Positions 25,483-34,514 of a DNA stretch of 51,212 nt are shown here, piece by piece. The stretch spans positions 1 through 51,212 of the forward strand of contig CAMBSB010000021.1 in the NCBI GenBank assembly GCA_945870155.1. The letters run 5' to 3'. Positions within the stretch are counted from its first letter, which is position 1. Each line of letters starts with the position of its first letter. Source of the DNA: Paludibacter jiangxiensis. Lineage in GTDB: Bacteria; Bacteroidota; Bacteroidia; Bacteroidales; Paludibacteraceae. The notes beneath the pieces were generated by a model that saw only the letters and a program-made list of their open reading frames with translations, was not told where the DNA came from and did no database searches. Position numbers and translations under genes: made by a program.

Positions 25483-25956
25483 TTAAATTAAAGCTGTAAC
25501 ATAATAGTAAATCATAAAACCGGCTACAACAAGTTTAGAAACTGTACCAATAATAAATCCCAAAAATGCTCCAAATGCAGCCCGAACAGCATCTTTCGTG
25601 TTTTTATTGGCAGATAATTCTCCAATTAATGCGCCCACAAAAGGGCCAAGAATTATTCCCAAAGGGCCAAGAAACATACCGGCAATTAATCCTAAGGTAC
25701 TTCCCCAAACACCGCGCTTTGATCCTCCAAATTTTTTAGTGCCCCAAATAGGAATTACAGCATCAAAAATTTGGATGAAAATTACAATTACTGCCCATAA
25801 TATCAAAAAGTTGGATGTAAATTCAACCTTTTGAGTAAAATGGAGAATTACTAAACCCAAATAACTCAAAGGTGCTCCGGGAAGTATGGGTAAAACCGAA
25901 CCTAAAAAACCAATAATTACAAAAATTCCGGCAATTATAATTAAAAATAAATCCAT
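25483..25956 (-). CDS. DUF456-family small membrane protein
   Basis: The 157-residue product has four or five hydrophobic, glycine-rich helices. It shows the DUF456 look: GFLGSVLPILPGAPLSYLG (residues 17-35) and GPLGIILGPFVGALIGE (about 97-113), ending VVAGFMIYYYV. The function of the family is not established. The gene converges on the glycosyltransferase gene with only 6 bp between the stops. Confidence 0.82.
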   Translation of the reverse strand: MDLFLIIIAGIFVIIGFLGSVLPILPGAPLSYLGLVILHFTQKVEFTSNFLILWAVIVIFIQIFDAVIPIWGTKKFGGSKRGVWGSTLGLIAGMFLGPLGIILGPFVGALIGELSANKNTKDAVRAAFGAFLGFIIGTVSKLVVAGFMIYYYVTALI

Positions 25957-26368
25957 AAAATGTATCGTTTAAAATAAAAAACAACTAGTCAGATTCCCAA
26001 TCCAGGCCCCCTAACCCCCTAAAGGGGGAATATTGTAGGGAACCTGCGGTGTGTAAAAAAAGATTTTCTCAGTAAAGATATATAATTTACTCAAATGCTG
26101 GAATTTTTTACACTTAAGATGTCAACTTTTTTATTAAAAAAATTGTCTTTGCATTTAAAAATGTAACTCACAACAAATCCAATAGTGTATAACATTGATT
26201 TTTTAAGAGAACTCCTAATGAAAATAACACTTAATATGTCAAAAATTGATATTTAATTATTCATTTAAAAATTAAATAACGCTCTAGAACTCCCCTTTTG
26301 GGGGTTGGGGGGCTAAGTATTTTATAAGAACATTTTAAACAGCATTTATGTTTGAAAAAAAAATATTG
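25957..26368. repeat. Intergenic element bounded by inverted G/C-rich repeats
   Basis: An F copy at 26004-26030 and an R copy at 26291-26313 enclose about 260 bp of A/T-rich DNA with no gene. Inside, GTGTAAAAAA (26051-26060) and TTTTTTACAC (26104-26113) form a second inverted repeat. Relative to the flanking minus-strand genes, the F form follows the upstream gene's stop and the R form precedes the downstream gene's start, as elsewhere. Confidence 0.75.
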
Positions 26369-27493
26369 TTACTTTAAAAAGTCTGCCGCATATGAAAAAA
26401 CTTTTTCAAAAGCTTGATTTACAGCTTCTTTTTGATGTGCTGGAATTGAAGCAGGAAAAGGATTCTCGTGACAATATTCGTACTCAAAATCTAACAAATC
26501 AATTCGCGAATTACTAAGTTCATGACCCAAAGCATCTTTAACTCCAGCGTATGGTATGACCTTATCTTTTTTTAATGAAATTCCTGATAATCTATTTCCC
26601 ATACTTTGAAAATAAGCTTCTCTTTCATGCTTTAAATGTTCGGGTGCAATCATACTAAAAAAAGCACTTCTTATTTTTTGATCATCTTTAATTATTGAGT
26701 TTTGGATTAAAAACTCTTCGCTGTAATATGCTAAAAGCTTTTCGAAGGCAACTTTATCCATAATTAACCTTGTTTTACCAACCATGGCACTAAAAATACT
26801 TCCACCACACAACATAAACAGTTTTGAGTCAGTAAACAAAGATACCGGGTTCGATAAAAATGCAACTTGCGAAAGTAATGCACCGATAGAATATGCAAAA
26901 ACATCTATTTTCGTATTTGCTTTAAAAAATGGATGATCTCCATTTTTAATTGCTGAAAGTAGATTCTCTAAATCTTTTATACTTTGCAAACCAGAACTGT
27001 AAAACCTATTTGGATTTTGCGTAATACGTTCACTTAAAGCTACATTGGCAAAGCTTAAAGTTCTATCCTGACCATAAATTTCTTGTCGAATATCAAAAGC
27101 ATTTTTTACTGAGCGTGGATTCGACCACATTCCGGGACTTCTATTAATGTGATAAGCCAATGGAAAAAGAATTACAGCTTTACCGGTTTTTTTGCATAAG
27201 TATTCAGCCCAAGTGAGGTATTTATTCCAATTTCTTTCATTCAGTCCATGTATTAACAAAATTGCATTGTCCATTTTTTGCAGCTGACGAGGTACAAAAA
27301 CAGGGTAAGAAAATAAGTTGTTTTCATGAATTTCATCACTAAAAACATTATCGCAATTGCTCTTATTATTCAAATTGTGAAAATTACTTTGAAAAGAACA
27401 AAACCGGATATCAATCAAAGTTTGATTTAGCTTTGTATCAACACCCAATTTGAAAATATCATTCAATTCATGGAAACGATTAATGTAATTCAT
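26369..27493 (-). CDS. Alpha/beta-hydrolase-like protein (possibly DUF6051)
   Basis: The 374-residue product has an alpha/beta-hydrolase look: AILLIHGLNERNWNKYL (oxyanion region, about residues 78-94) and a nucleophile elbow FAYSIGALLSQ, where the usual GxSxG reads AYSIG. No signal peptide is seen, so it is probably cytoplasmic. The long N-terminal region (1-75) and the charged central segments are not part of the core fold. I think it resembles DUF6051 proteins of Bacteroidetes but am not certain. Substrate unknown. Confidence 0.6.
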   Translation of the reverse strand: MNYINRFHELNDIFKLGVDTKLNQTLIDIRFCSFQSNFHNLNNKSNCDNVFSDEIHENNLFSYPVFVPRQLQKMDNAILLIHGLNERNWNKYLTWAEYLCKKTGKAVILFPLAYHINRSPGMWSNPRSVKNAFDIRQEIYGQDRTLSFANVALSERITQNPNRFYSSGLQSIKDLENLLSAIKNGDHPFFKANTKIDVFAYSIGALLSQVAFLSNPVSLFTDSKLFMLCGGSIFSAMVGKTRLIMDKVAFEKLLAYYSEEFLIQNSIIKDDQKIRSAFFSMIAPEHLKHEREAYFQSMGNRLSGISLKKDKVIPYAGVKDALGHELSNSRIDLLDFEYEYCHENPFPASIPAHQKEAVNQAFEKVFSYAADFLK

Positions 27494-27649
27494 AGATAAT
27501 CAATGTTTAGCATTTGAAATGCAAAATAAAGAATTTACTTTATGAGATAAAAACATAAGGTTAAATGAATGGTCTTTTGGTACTATTTTGTGATTGGTGG
27601 GGTAAGAATTTAAATATTGGGACAAAAAAAAGTAAGCTTGGGAGAAACT

Positions 27650-27681
27650 TTTGTTTGAATGATAAGAATAGTTTACTTTTG
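27650..27681 (+). promoter_or_regulatory. Promoter of the LytTR regulator gene
   Basis: The -33 TTTG (27650-27653) and the -7 TACTTTTG (27674-27681) are separated by exactly 20 bp. The ATG is 26 bp downstream. Confidence 0.75.
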
Positions 27682-27707
27682 TGTTCTAAAATTCAAAACA
27701 GGAGCAA

Positions 27708-28565
27708 ATGAATTCAAAAATTCCATCCTATCTATATGAAAGGAGTAATATCAACAGATTGATATTATTTACTGCCATTTTTGCTTTATTGTTTATTAAT
27801 ATTTTTCAGCCCTTCAACTCCCGTGGTTGGTATCCCAATATTACGGATTTTAAATACTTTTTCTTTTCAAGTTTAATAATACTCACAGGCATGTTAGTGG
27901 TTGTGGTAAGTAGAATTATCATGTTGAGGTTTTCAAAAACACATGAGTTATTATATTGGCAATTTGGATTATTTATACTGGTCGAAGTACTTTCTATGTC
28001 CTTGTTTTATACCTTATTTGCAAAGTTTTTTCCACGTATAGGAACAGAACGTGATATTTATGAGGTTTTTTTACAATCGGCAAAAAACACAGCTTGGGTT
28101 CTTTTACTTCCTTACTCTATTTTGTGGCTCTATTTCTCATGGCGCGAAAAAAATATTATGCTTGAAAAACTGGCCATCGAGGAAAATAAGACTGAAATTA
28201 ACAAAAAACCAATGATTGCTTTCCCTGACGAAAAGGGTGAAATAAAAATTTCTATTGTACTTGAAAATTTACTATATGTTGACTCTGCAGATAATTATGC
28301 TACAATTCATTATCTGAATAAGTCAAAATTATCGCATTATCTTATCCGCAATTCACTAAAATGGATGGATGAAAATTTGACTAAAAACAGTTCATTGGTT
28401 CGCTGTCATAGATCGTATATTGTTAATTTAGATAAGGTAAAAGTGTTGCGTAAAACCAAAGAAGGCATTTTTTTAGAAATGGATGCCATAAACACACCCG
28501 ATATACCGGTTTCTAAAACATATTACGAAAAATTTATGGCAAAATTTTCGCAATATTCTGTTTGA
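27708..28565 (+). CDS. Membrane-anchored LytTR-family transcriptional regulator
   Basis: The 285-residue product has four predicted membrane helices in its N-terminal half (about 17-35, 47-70, 85-110 and 130-148). A LytTR DNA-binding domain follows (about 175-280): ENLLYVDSADNYATIHYL, then LVRCHRSYIVNLDKVKVL. It has no receiver domain, so it is probably a one-component regulator that binds DNA from the membrane. The patatin gene follows after 43 bp on the same strand and may be co-transcribed. Confidence 0.88.
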   Translation: MNSKIPSYLYERSNINRLILFTAIFALLFINIFQPFNSRGWYPNITDFKYFFFSSLIILTGMLVVVVSRIIMLRFSKTHELLYWQFGLFILVEVLSMSLFYTLFAKFFPRIGTERDIYEVFLQSAKNTAWVLLLPYSILWLYFSWREKNIMLEKLAIEENKTEINKKPMIAFPDEKGEIKISIVLENLLYVDSADNYATIHYLNKSKLSHYLIRNSLKWMDENLTKNSSLVRCHRSYIVNLDKVKVLRKTKEGIFLEMDAINTPDIPVSKTYYEKFMAKFSQYSV

Positions 28566-28608
28566 GTCCTTTATCTTATTTAAAACTTTTTTTTACTAAA
28601 ACTGTGAA

Positions 28609-29397
28609 ATGAATATTCTAAACATTTTTAAATCAAAACCTTATAACATAGGTATTGCTCTGAGCGGTGGTGGAATAAAAGGTTTATGCCATGCCGGTGT
28701 ACTAAAAGCCCTAGAAGAAAGTGGGATAAAACCTGATATTATTTCGGGTGTAAGTGCGGGTGCTGTAGTAGGTGCGCTTTATGCCGATGGTTATAGTCCT
28801 GACGAAATAGGAACCTTGTTTGAAGATATAAGTTTCAGACAAATGACAAGTTTACGTATACCAGATGGAGGAATATTCAGAATAGATGCTTTTGAGAATT
28901 TTATGAAAAAACATTTAAAGGCAAAGACCTTCGAAGATCTAAAAATTCCATTGAGAATTGTTGCTACAAATCTGGATAAAGGCCAAAGTGAATGTTTTTC
29001 AAGTGGTGAATTAATTAATCCTATAATAGCATCGTGCAGCATTCCTGTTCTTTTTACTCCCAAAAAACTTAATGGTCATAACTATGTTGATGGAGGAGTG
29101 CTTAAAAACTTCCCTGTTTCAACTATACGCAACGATTGCGAGAAAATAATAGGTATCAATGCCAGCCCTCTGGTTGCAGATGAATATAAGCTCTCGTTGA
29201 TGAATGTTGCCATGCGTACATATCACTTTATGTTCAAGGCCAATATATTTGCTGATAAAGAATTGTGTGATTTGTTGATTGAACCTGTAGATATGGGAAA
29301 TTACGATATTTTTGATATCGACAAAGGACGAGAAATTTTTGAATTGGGTTATACAAGCACTAAACAATTATTGGAACTAAAAATGTTAGAAAAATAA
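28609..29397 (+). CDS. Patatin-like phospholipase
   Basis: The 262-residue product has all patatin motifs: the oxyanion loop SGGGIKG (19-25), the nucleophile serine 49 in GVSAG, and the catalytic aspartate 161 in DGG. It has no signal peptide, so it acts as a cytoplasmic or inner-face lipid acyl hydrolase of the RssA/YlbK type. It lies 43 bp after the LytTR regulator and converges on the next gene with one base between the stops. Confidence 0.9.
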   Translation: MNILNIFKSKPYNIGIALSGGGIKGLCHAGVLKALEESGIKPDIISGVSAGAVVGALYADGYSPDEIGTLFEDISFRQMTSLRIPDGGIFRIDAFENFMKKHLKAKTFEDLKIPLRIVATNLDKGQSECFSSGELINPIIASCSIPVLFTPKKLNGHNYVDGGVLKNFPVSTIRNDCEKIIGINASPLVADEYKLSLMNVAMRTYHFMFKANIFADKELCDLLIEPVDMGNYDIFDIDKGREIFELGYTSTKQLLELKMLEK

Positions 29398-29398
29398 T

Positions 29399-30379
29399 TT
29401 ACACTATTTTTCCATTGTCTTTAAACCAGTTAATGGCTTCATTTATAGCTGAATGAATTGGTTTTTGTGGCATAGCTAATTGAGTAACAGCTTTTTCATT
29501 TTTATAATATTCCTGTACAATCAATTGGTTCAAATTCATACTGCATATTTCTGTTTTTATCCCAAATAATCTTATTACGTCACCAATTTTAGCTATCATT
29601 ACAAGTAAAAATGTTGGTAAAATTATTATTTTTTGATTGTAGCCCCCTACCCTACTCTGCAACTCGTAAAATTCTTTAAATGAGAGATTTACTCCTGATG
29701 CTAAATAACGATGTCCATTATTTCCCATTGTTAATGCATTGCAAATGGCAGTTGCAACATCACTCACTGCCACAAAATTTTTACCACCACTGGGAACAAA
29801 ATTAAACCTTTTTTTATACCCCATCAATATCAGTTTTCCTGAACTGGGTTTGGTATCGTGCGAACCTATCATAAATGTTGGATTAATTATAATTACATGT
29901 CTATCAGGCATTTTTGATGCTTCTATAAATAACTTTTCAGCCTCCAATTTGCTTTGCGCATAAAATGATTTTGAAAAAGGAAAATCTATGTGATTAAATT
30001 CATCTGCAATATTATTAAGACTTCCATGACCAATTGTATTAGCAGTGCTAACAAATACTATTTTTTTAATATTTTGTTCGTTGGCTACTTTAATAATCGT
30101 GGCTGAGCCATCTACATTTATTTTGCTGTAGTCATTATAATAAAGTAAATTTGTAGACGTAAGAGCTGCAATATGTATGATAGCATCGCAAGCTTCTGAA
30201 GCCTTTTTTAATGTTTCATAATCTGTAAAATTACCTATAACCAATTCAATATTAGATAAATCAAAATAAATTTCACGATTCCCACGTAGTAATACTTTAA
30301 TGTCACAATACATTTTTTGTAATTGCATTACCACATGATGTCCTAATAAGCCATTTGCTCCTGTAATTAATACTTTCAT
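29399..30379 (-). CDS. NAD-dependent epimerase/dehydratase (extended SDR)
   Basis: The 326-residue product has the extended-SDR signature: MKVLITGANGLLGHHVV (nucleotide binding), FVSTANTIGHGS (the active-site Ser region) and the catalytic YxxxK in YAQSKLEAEK. It is closest in look to the dihydroflavonol-4-reductase/3beta-HSD branch. The substrate is unknown; it could be a sugar nucleotide or a sterol- or polyketide-like ketone. It diverges from another SDR gene with about 110 bp between the starts. Confidence 0.82.
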   Translation of the reverse strand: MKVLITGANGLLGHHVVMQLQKMYCDIKVLLRGNREIYFDLSNIELVIGNFTDYETLKKASEACDAIIHIAALTSTNLLYYNDYSKINVDGSATIIKVANEQNIKKIVFVSTANTIGHGSLNNIADEFNHIDFPFSKSFYAQSKLEAEKLFIEASKMPDRHVIIINPTFMIGSHDTKPSSGKLILMGYKKRFNFVPSGGKNFVAVSDVATAICNALTMGNNGHRYLASGVNLSFKEFYELQSRVGGYNQKIIILPTFLLVMIAKIGDVIRLFGIKTEICSMNLNQLIVQEYYKNEKAVTQLAMPQKPIHSAINEAINWFKDNGKIV

Positions 30380-30400
30380 TATAAATAATTTTTATTATTA

Positions 30401-30408
30401 CAAAAGTA
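30401..30408 (-). promoter_or_regulatory. -7 promoter box for the epimerase gene
   Basis: The minus strand reads TACTTTTG, 21 bp upstream of the start at 30379. Confidence 0.55.
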
Positions 30409-30460
30409 ATACAAGTTTGAATTTATAATAAGATTTTACTTTTAAATAAGCCATAATTAT

Positions 30461-30468
30461 TATCTTTG
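30461..30468 (+). promoter_or_regulatory. -7 promoter box for the SDR gene
   Basis: TATCTTTG, an exact TAnnTTTG match, lies 20 bp before the ATG at 30489. Confidence 0.65.
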
Positions 30469-30488
30469 CAATCCGAAAATATTTTAAA

Positions 30489-31307
30489 ATGAAAAAAATA
30501 ATATTATTGACCGGTGCAAGTGCCGGAATAGGCAAAGCAACAGCTGAACTATTGATGAAACAAGGTTGTATTGTTTATGGTGTTTCAAGAAGCGGTTGTG
30601 AACTACAAAATGATGTACTTTCAAAAGGTAAAATAATTCCAATAAAAATGGATGTAAATAACGAAAATGACATTCGAAATATTCTTAAACAAATAATTGA
30701 AACTTATGGTCAAATAGATGCTGTAATTGCAAATGCAGGAAATGGAATATGTGGCTCTGTAGAGGAAACTAACATAGAAGAAGTGCGATATCAGTTTGAA
30801 ACCAATTTTTTTGGTGTTGTTAAAACAATAAATGCTTGTTTACCCATCTTCAGATCACAGGGTTTTGGCAAAATAATTACAGTTTCCTCATTAGCAGGTA
30901 TAATTCCAATTCCTTTTCAAACATTTTATTCTTCAGTAAAAGCAGCTTTAATGCTGTATATGAATGGATTATCAATTGAAGTTAAACCTTTTGGAATACA
31001 ATGTTGTACCATACTTCCCGGCGATACAAAAACCGGATTTACAGCTGCAAGAAAATATTCTTTTGCTTCACAAAACGAAAAATCACCTTATTTAAAAAGG
31101 ATGAAAAAATCTGTGAGCCAAATGGAAAAAGATGAACAAAATGGAATGAGTGCTTATGCAGTAGCAAAACCTATAGTAAGACAGGTTATGAATAAACGAA
31201 TGCATACTTTTTATGTTACCGGAATTATGAATCAAGTTTATTATCACTTATTCAATGTATTACCTACAAACTTTCGTTTATGGATAATTGCTAAAATTTA
31301 TGGATAA
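30489..31307 (+). CDS. Short-chain dehydrogenase/reductase (classical SDR)
   Basis: The 272-residue product has the classical TGASAGIGKATAEL cofactor motif (residues 7-20), NAGNGICG, the catalytic serine in ITVSSLAG, and YxxxK in YSSVKAAL. The C-terminus is somewhat long and hydrophobic (YYHLFNVLPTNFRLWIIAKI), suggesting membrane contact as in some lipid-active SDRs. Substrate unknown. Confidence 0.88.
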   Translation: MKKIILLTGASAGIGKATAELLMKQGCIVYGVSRSGCELQNDVLSKGKIIPIKMDVNNENDIRNILKQIIETYGQIDAVIANAGNGICGSVEETNIEEVRYQFETNFFGVVKTINACLPIFRSQGFGKIITVSSLAGIIPIPFQTFYSSVKAALMLYMNGLSIEVKPFGIQCCTILPGDTKTGFTAARKYSFASQNEKSPYLKRMKKSVSQMEKDEQNGMSAYAVAKPIVRQVMNKRMHTFYVTGIMNQVYYHLFNVLPTNFRLWIIAKIYG

Positions 31308-31759
31308 TTTAATTGGCAAAACATATCAACAATGTGTTGAAAAGTGTTGATAGTTACCTCGAAAATAATGAAAACTTAAGTTGCAATAATGGAAACAAAA
31401 ATTCATATACTATTATAATTGGATTAACCTAAAAACTTAATCCTTTTTTTTATATCTCTTTTTAACCCCTTTTACTAAGTTATTAGCATAGCATTTACAG
31501 AAAAGTTTCTAACTTTGCAGTTATAAACACAGTGTTGATAAAGTTGGTATTTGTTTGTATTTCAGTAAAAATGAATAATTAAATTTGTTCATAGTAAATT
31601 ACCTAAAATGTATAACTTAATAAACAAGCATTAATCAATTTTTTTATCAACCTTATCAACACCCTATTATTATCTTTATAAGTTTTTTGATTGAAAAATA
31701 AAAAAAAGAATATAATAATGTTTTGTTTGAAAACTTCTTTGAAAAACAATTAATTTTAA
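31308..31759. other. 452-bp A/T-rich region with DnaA-box-like motifs upstream of nadA
   Basis: No gene is seen. Several 9-mers one or two changes away from the DnaA box TTATCCACA occur: TGTTGATAG (31345-31353), TTATAAACA (31521-31529), TGTTGATAA (31533-31541), TTATCAACC (31644-31652) and TTATCAACA (31653-31661). A T-rich tract occupies about 31440-31480. There is a -7 box at 31510-31517. The region could be an origin-like or DnaA-regulated segment, or simply A/T-rich DNA in which such motifs arise by chance. Confidence 0.35.
31510..31517 (+). promoter_or_regulatory. Candidate -7 promoter box upstream of nadA
   Basis: TAACTTTG matches TAnnTTTG but lies about 240 bp before the nadA ATG, so it would give a long leader. 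Confidence 0.45.
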
Positions 31760-32689
31760 ATGAATAAAAATGAACTTATATCGGAAATTATCCGACTTAA
31801 AAAAGAAAAAAATGCAGTTATAATGGCTCATTATTACCAAATGGGTGATATACAAGATATTGCAGATGTAATAGGCGATAGTTTAGCATTGGCACAACAA
31901 GCTGCCAAAACCGATGCTGATATCATTGTACTCTGTGGTGTGCATTTTATGGGAGAAACTGCCAAAATTCTTTCACCAACCAAAAAAGTTTTGGTACCGG
32001 ATATGAATGCTGGTTGTTCTTTGGCCGATAGTTGCCCTGCTGACGCTTTTGAAGCATTTACTAAAGCTCACCCTGATCATACAGTAATATCTTACGTAAA
32101 TACCACAGCGGCCGTTAAAGCGCTTACTGATGTTGTTGTAACATCGACCAATGCAAAAAAAATTGTAGATCAATTCCCCAAAGATGCCAAATTAATTTTT
32201 GGACCCGATAGAAATTTAGGAAATTATATCAATAGTGTAACGGGTAGAAATATGTTATTATGGGATGGAGCATGCCATGTTCATGAGCAATTTTCTGTTG
32301 AAAAATTGGTAAAATTAAAAGCTGAACATCCAGAAGCAAAAGTTTTAGCACATCCTGAGTGTAAACGACCTTTATTGTTAATGGCTGATTTTATTGGAAG
32401 TACACAAGCTTTGCTTAATTATACAATAAATTCAGAAGCAAATTCATTTTTAGTAGCTACAGAAAGTGGTATTTTACATGAAATGCAGAAGAAAAGCCCT
32501 GATAAAGAGTTTATTCCTGTACCACCAAACGATAGTACTTGTGCATGTAACGAATGTAATTTTATGCGTTTGAATACACTAGAAAAACTATATATGTGTT
32601 TATTGAATGAATCGCCTGAAATTTTGGTTGATGAGGAAGTAAGATTGAAGGCCGTAAAACCAATTTTGAGAATGTTGGAAATGAGCTAA
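31760..32689 (+). CDS. nadA: Quinolinate synthase
   Basis: NadA condenses iminoaspartate with dihydroxyacetone phosphate to form quinolinate in NAD synthesis, using a [4Fe-4S] cluster. The 309-residue product has the family start [20 protein letters not shown] and the three conserved cysteine regions AGCSLAD (Cys86), AHPECKRPL and CACNECNFM. It is the normal length for the short form. nadB and nadC are not adjacent. The DUF2141 gene follows after 32 bp. Confidence 0.95.
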   Translation: MNKNELISEIIRLKKEKNAVIMAHYYQMGDIQDIADVIGDSLALAQQAAKTDADIIVLCGVHFMGETAKILSPTKKVLVPDMNAGCSLADSCPADAFEAFTKAHPDHTVISYVNTTAAVKALTDVVVTSTNAKKIVDQFPKDAKLIFGPDRNLGNYINSVTGRNMLLWDGACHVHEQFSVEKLVKLKAEHPEAKVLAHPECKRPLLLMADFIGSTQALLNYTINSEANSFLVATESGILHEMQKKSPDKEFIPVPPNDSTCACNECNFMRLNTLEKLYMCLLNESPEILVDEEVRLKAVKPILRMLEMS

Positions 32690-32721
32690 ATTTTAAATAC
32701 TAACCTATAAATATTACACTA

Positions 32722-33135
32722 ATGAATAAAACAAAATTTATATTTTTAATAATATTATTTTTCAATTTCAATTTATATTCTCAATTTTCTTTAAAAGTTG
32801 AAATTACTGGTATGCGTAATAACAACGGAAATGTGCTTTATGAACTTTTCGATGCAAATCAAAAAAGTTTAAAAATTGGTTCGATTGATATAACAAACAA
32901 TAAATGTATAGTTTTGTTTGAAAATTTAAAGCCTGCTAAATATGGATTTAATTTTATTCATGATGAGAATAAAAATAAAAAGTTAGACACCAAAATGCTT
33001 TTTATACCAAAAGAAGGTTATGGATATTCCAATAATCCAAATGCTAAATTTGGTCCACCGGCTTTTGATAAATGGGTATTTGAAGTAAAGGATAATACAA
33101 ATTTATATTGTAAAATTTTCTATTTAACTTTTTAG
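32722..33135 (+). CDS. Secreted DUF2141-family protein
   Basis: The 137-residue product has a signal peptide (MNKTKFIFLIILFFNFNLYS). The DUF2141 motifs follow: ENLKPAKYGFNFIHDENKNK, then KLDTKMLFIPKEGYGYSNN and GPPAFDKW. The domain is a small Ig-like beta-sandwich common in Bacteroidetes and Proteobacteria, of unknown function. It lies 32 bp after nadA and may be co-transcribed with it. Confidence 0.85.
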   Translation: MNKTKFIFLIILFFNFNLYSQFSLKVEITGMRNNNGNVLYELFDANQKSLKIGSIDITNNKCIVLFENLKPAKYGFNFIHDENKNKKLDTKMLFIPKEGYGYSNNPNAKFGPPAFDKWVFEVKDNTNLYCKIFYLTF

Positions 33136-33148
33136 ATTATTATAAATC

Positions 33149-34456
33149 TTATTTAGATTGATATTCTATTTTAAAAAGTTTATCGTTTCTTCTAATTAAC
33201 TCATTGGTTTTCATTGAAAAATAAGTTCCTTTTTCTACTTTATCAACTGGTTCTAATTTTACGCGGATTTCTTTTACTGTATCTTCGTAAGCTCCGGTTG
33301 TTTCACCTGTAATCAAAATTTCGTTGCCCACTTCAAGGTATTGTGCTTCTAGTAAAAATTCGGCTACACCTAGTTTTTGAAAGAAATTTGTACATTTGCC
33401 CACATATATTTTTTTGTGTGTAGCTTCAGAGCCGTAGTTGTTACTCCATTCGCCAAGTCGCTGTCCGAGGTAATAGCCGTTCCAAAATCCACGATTAAAA
33501 ACTTTGCTGAGTTGCTTATTCCAATTATCTTTTTTCTCGTCTGTAAAGGTTCCATTTAGTACAGATTCAATGGCTTCTTTGTAGCAGGTTACTACTGTTT
33601 TTACATATTCAGCACCACGGGCTCGGCCTTCAATTTTAAAAACACGTACTCCTGCATTCATCATTTCATCAATAAAACCTATTGTTTTCAGGTCTTTCGG
33701 CGACATGATATATTCATTATCAATTTCCAGTTCAATTTCTGAATCTTTATCCTTTACAGTATAACCACGCCTACAAATTTGATTGCATGCACCACGATTG
33801 GCTGACACATTTTTTTCGTGCAGACTCAGATAACATTTACCGGAAACGGCCATGCAAAGTGCTCCATGACAAAACATTTCAATACGTATAAGTTCGCCAT
33901 TTTTTCCACGGATATTATCGTTGATTATTGCCTGATAAATTTCAGAAACCTGCTCCATATTCAATTCACGTGCCAACACAACCACATCGGCAAATTGTGC
34001 ATAAAACTTCAAAGCTTCAACATTTGAAATATTCAATTGTGTAGAAAGATGCACCTCCACTCCTATCTGATTGGCATACATCAAAGCTGAAACATCGGCT
34101 GCAATAATAGCTGAAACTTCAACTTCTTTAGCCACATCAATTATTTCACGCATTAATGTTAAGTCATTATCATACAAAATCGTATTGACAGTAAGATAGC
34201 TTTTTACATTATTTTCTTTGCATATACGCACAATTTCTCGCAAATCTTCAGTAGAAAAGTTTGAACTCGATTTGGCACGCATATTTAATTTTTCAATGCC
34301 AAAATATACTGAATTGGCACCTGCTTTTATTGCTGCTGAAAGGCTTTCCCACGAGCCTGCAGGAGCCATAATTTCGAAGGCAGACTTGCCCCCCCACCCC
34401 CTAAAGGGGGAGTTGGAGTTAGTATTGTTATTATTGTTTGTAGTAACTGTATTCAT
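33149..34456 (-). CDS. U32 peptidase-family protein (TrhP/YegQ-like), with a repeat-derived N-terminus
   Basis: The product resembles U32-family proteins such as E. coli TrhP (YegQ), which takes part in tRNA 5-hydroxyuridine formation. Visible motifs are IMAPAGSWESLSAAIKAGAN, the four-cysteine region CHGALCMAVSGKCYLS with GACNQICRRGY, and MSPKDLKTIGFIDEM. From the ATG at 34456 it has 435 residues. Residues 1-25 are an Asn/Thr-rich tail followed by NSPFRGWGGK, which is encoded by the G/C-rich intergenic repeat. Homologues usually start a few residues before EIMAPAG. The repeat seems to have landed over the original start, and translation now begins upstream of it. Confidence 0.85.
   Translation of the reverse strand: MNTVTTNNNNNTNSNSPFRGWGGKSAFEIMAPAGSWESLSAAIKAGANSVYFGIEKLNMRAKSSSNFSTEDLREIVRICKENNVKSYLTVNTILYDNDLTLMREIIDVAKEVEVSAIIAADVSALMYANQIGVEVHLSTQLNISNVEALKFYAQFADVVVLARELNMEQVSEIYQAIINDNIRGKNGELIRIEMFCHGALCMAVSGKCYLSLHEKNVSANRGACNQICRRGYTVKDKDSEIELEIDNEYIMSPKDLKTIGFIDEMMNAGVRVFKIEGRARGAEYVKTVVTCYKEAIESVLNGTFTDEKKDNWNKQLSKVFNRGFWNGYYLGQRLGEWSNNYGSEATHKKIYVGKCTNFFQKLGVAEFLLEAQYLEVGNEILITGETTGAYEDTVKEIRVKLEPVDKVEKGTYFSMKTNELIRRNDKLFKIEYQSK
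34386..34411. repeat. G/C-rich repeat inside the start of the U32 gene
   Basis: GCCCCCCCACCCCCTAAAGG followed by GGGA is an F-form copy on the plus strand, read as the R form by the minus-strand gene. It encodes residues around SPFRGWGGK of the U32 protein. Confidence 0.85.
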
Positions 34457-34487
34457 TGATTTTAAATAATTAGTATAATAATTTAAT

Positions 34488-34514
34488 TCCCTCTTTAGGG
34501 GGTTAGGGGGCAGA
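34488..34514. repeat. G/C-rich repeat overlapping the stop codon of the gene at 34503
   Basis: The copy ends GTTAGGGGGCAG on the plus strand. On the minus strand it begins CTGCCCCCTAACC, whose TAA is the stop codon of the 292-residue protein and whose first bases encode the terminal Ser-Ala-Pro. Confidence 0.88.

Noticed and set aside
31308-31759. Riboswitch in the long nadA leader
   Set aside because: No conserved riboswitch core or paired terminator/antiterminator could be recognised by eye.
2321-34514. The G/C-rich repeats as a CRISPR array
   Set aside because: Copies are dispersed singly or as inverted pairs over 30 kb, with no regular spacers and no cas genes.
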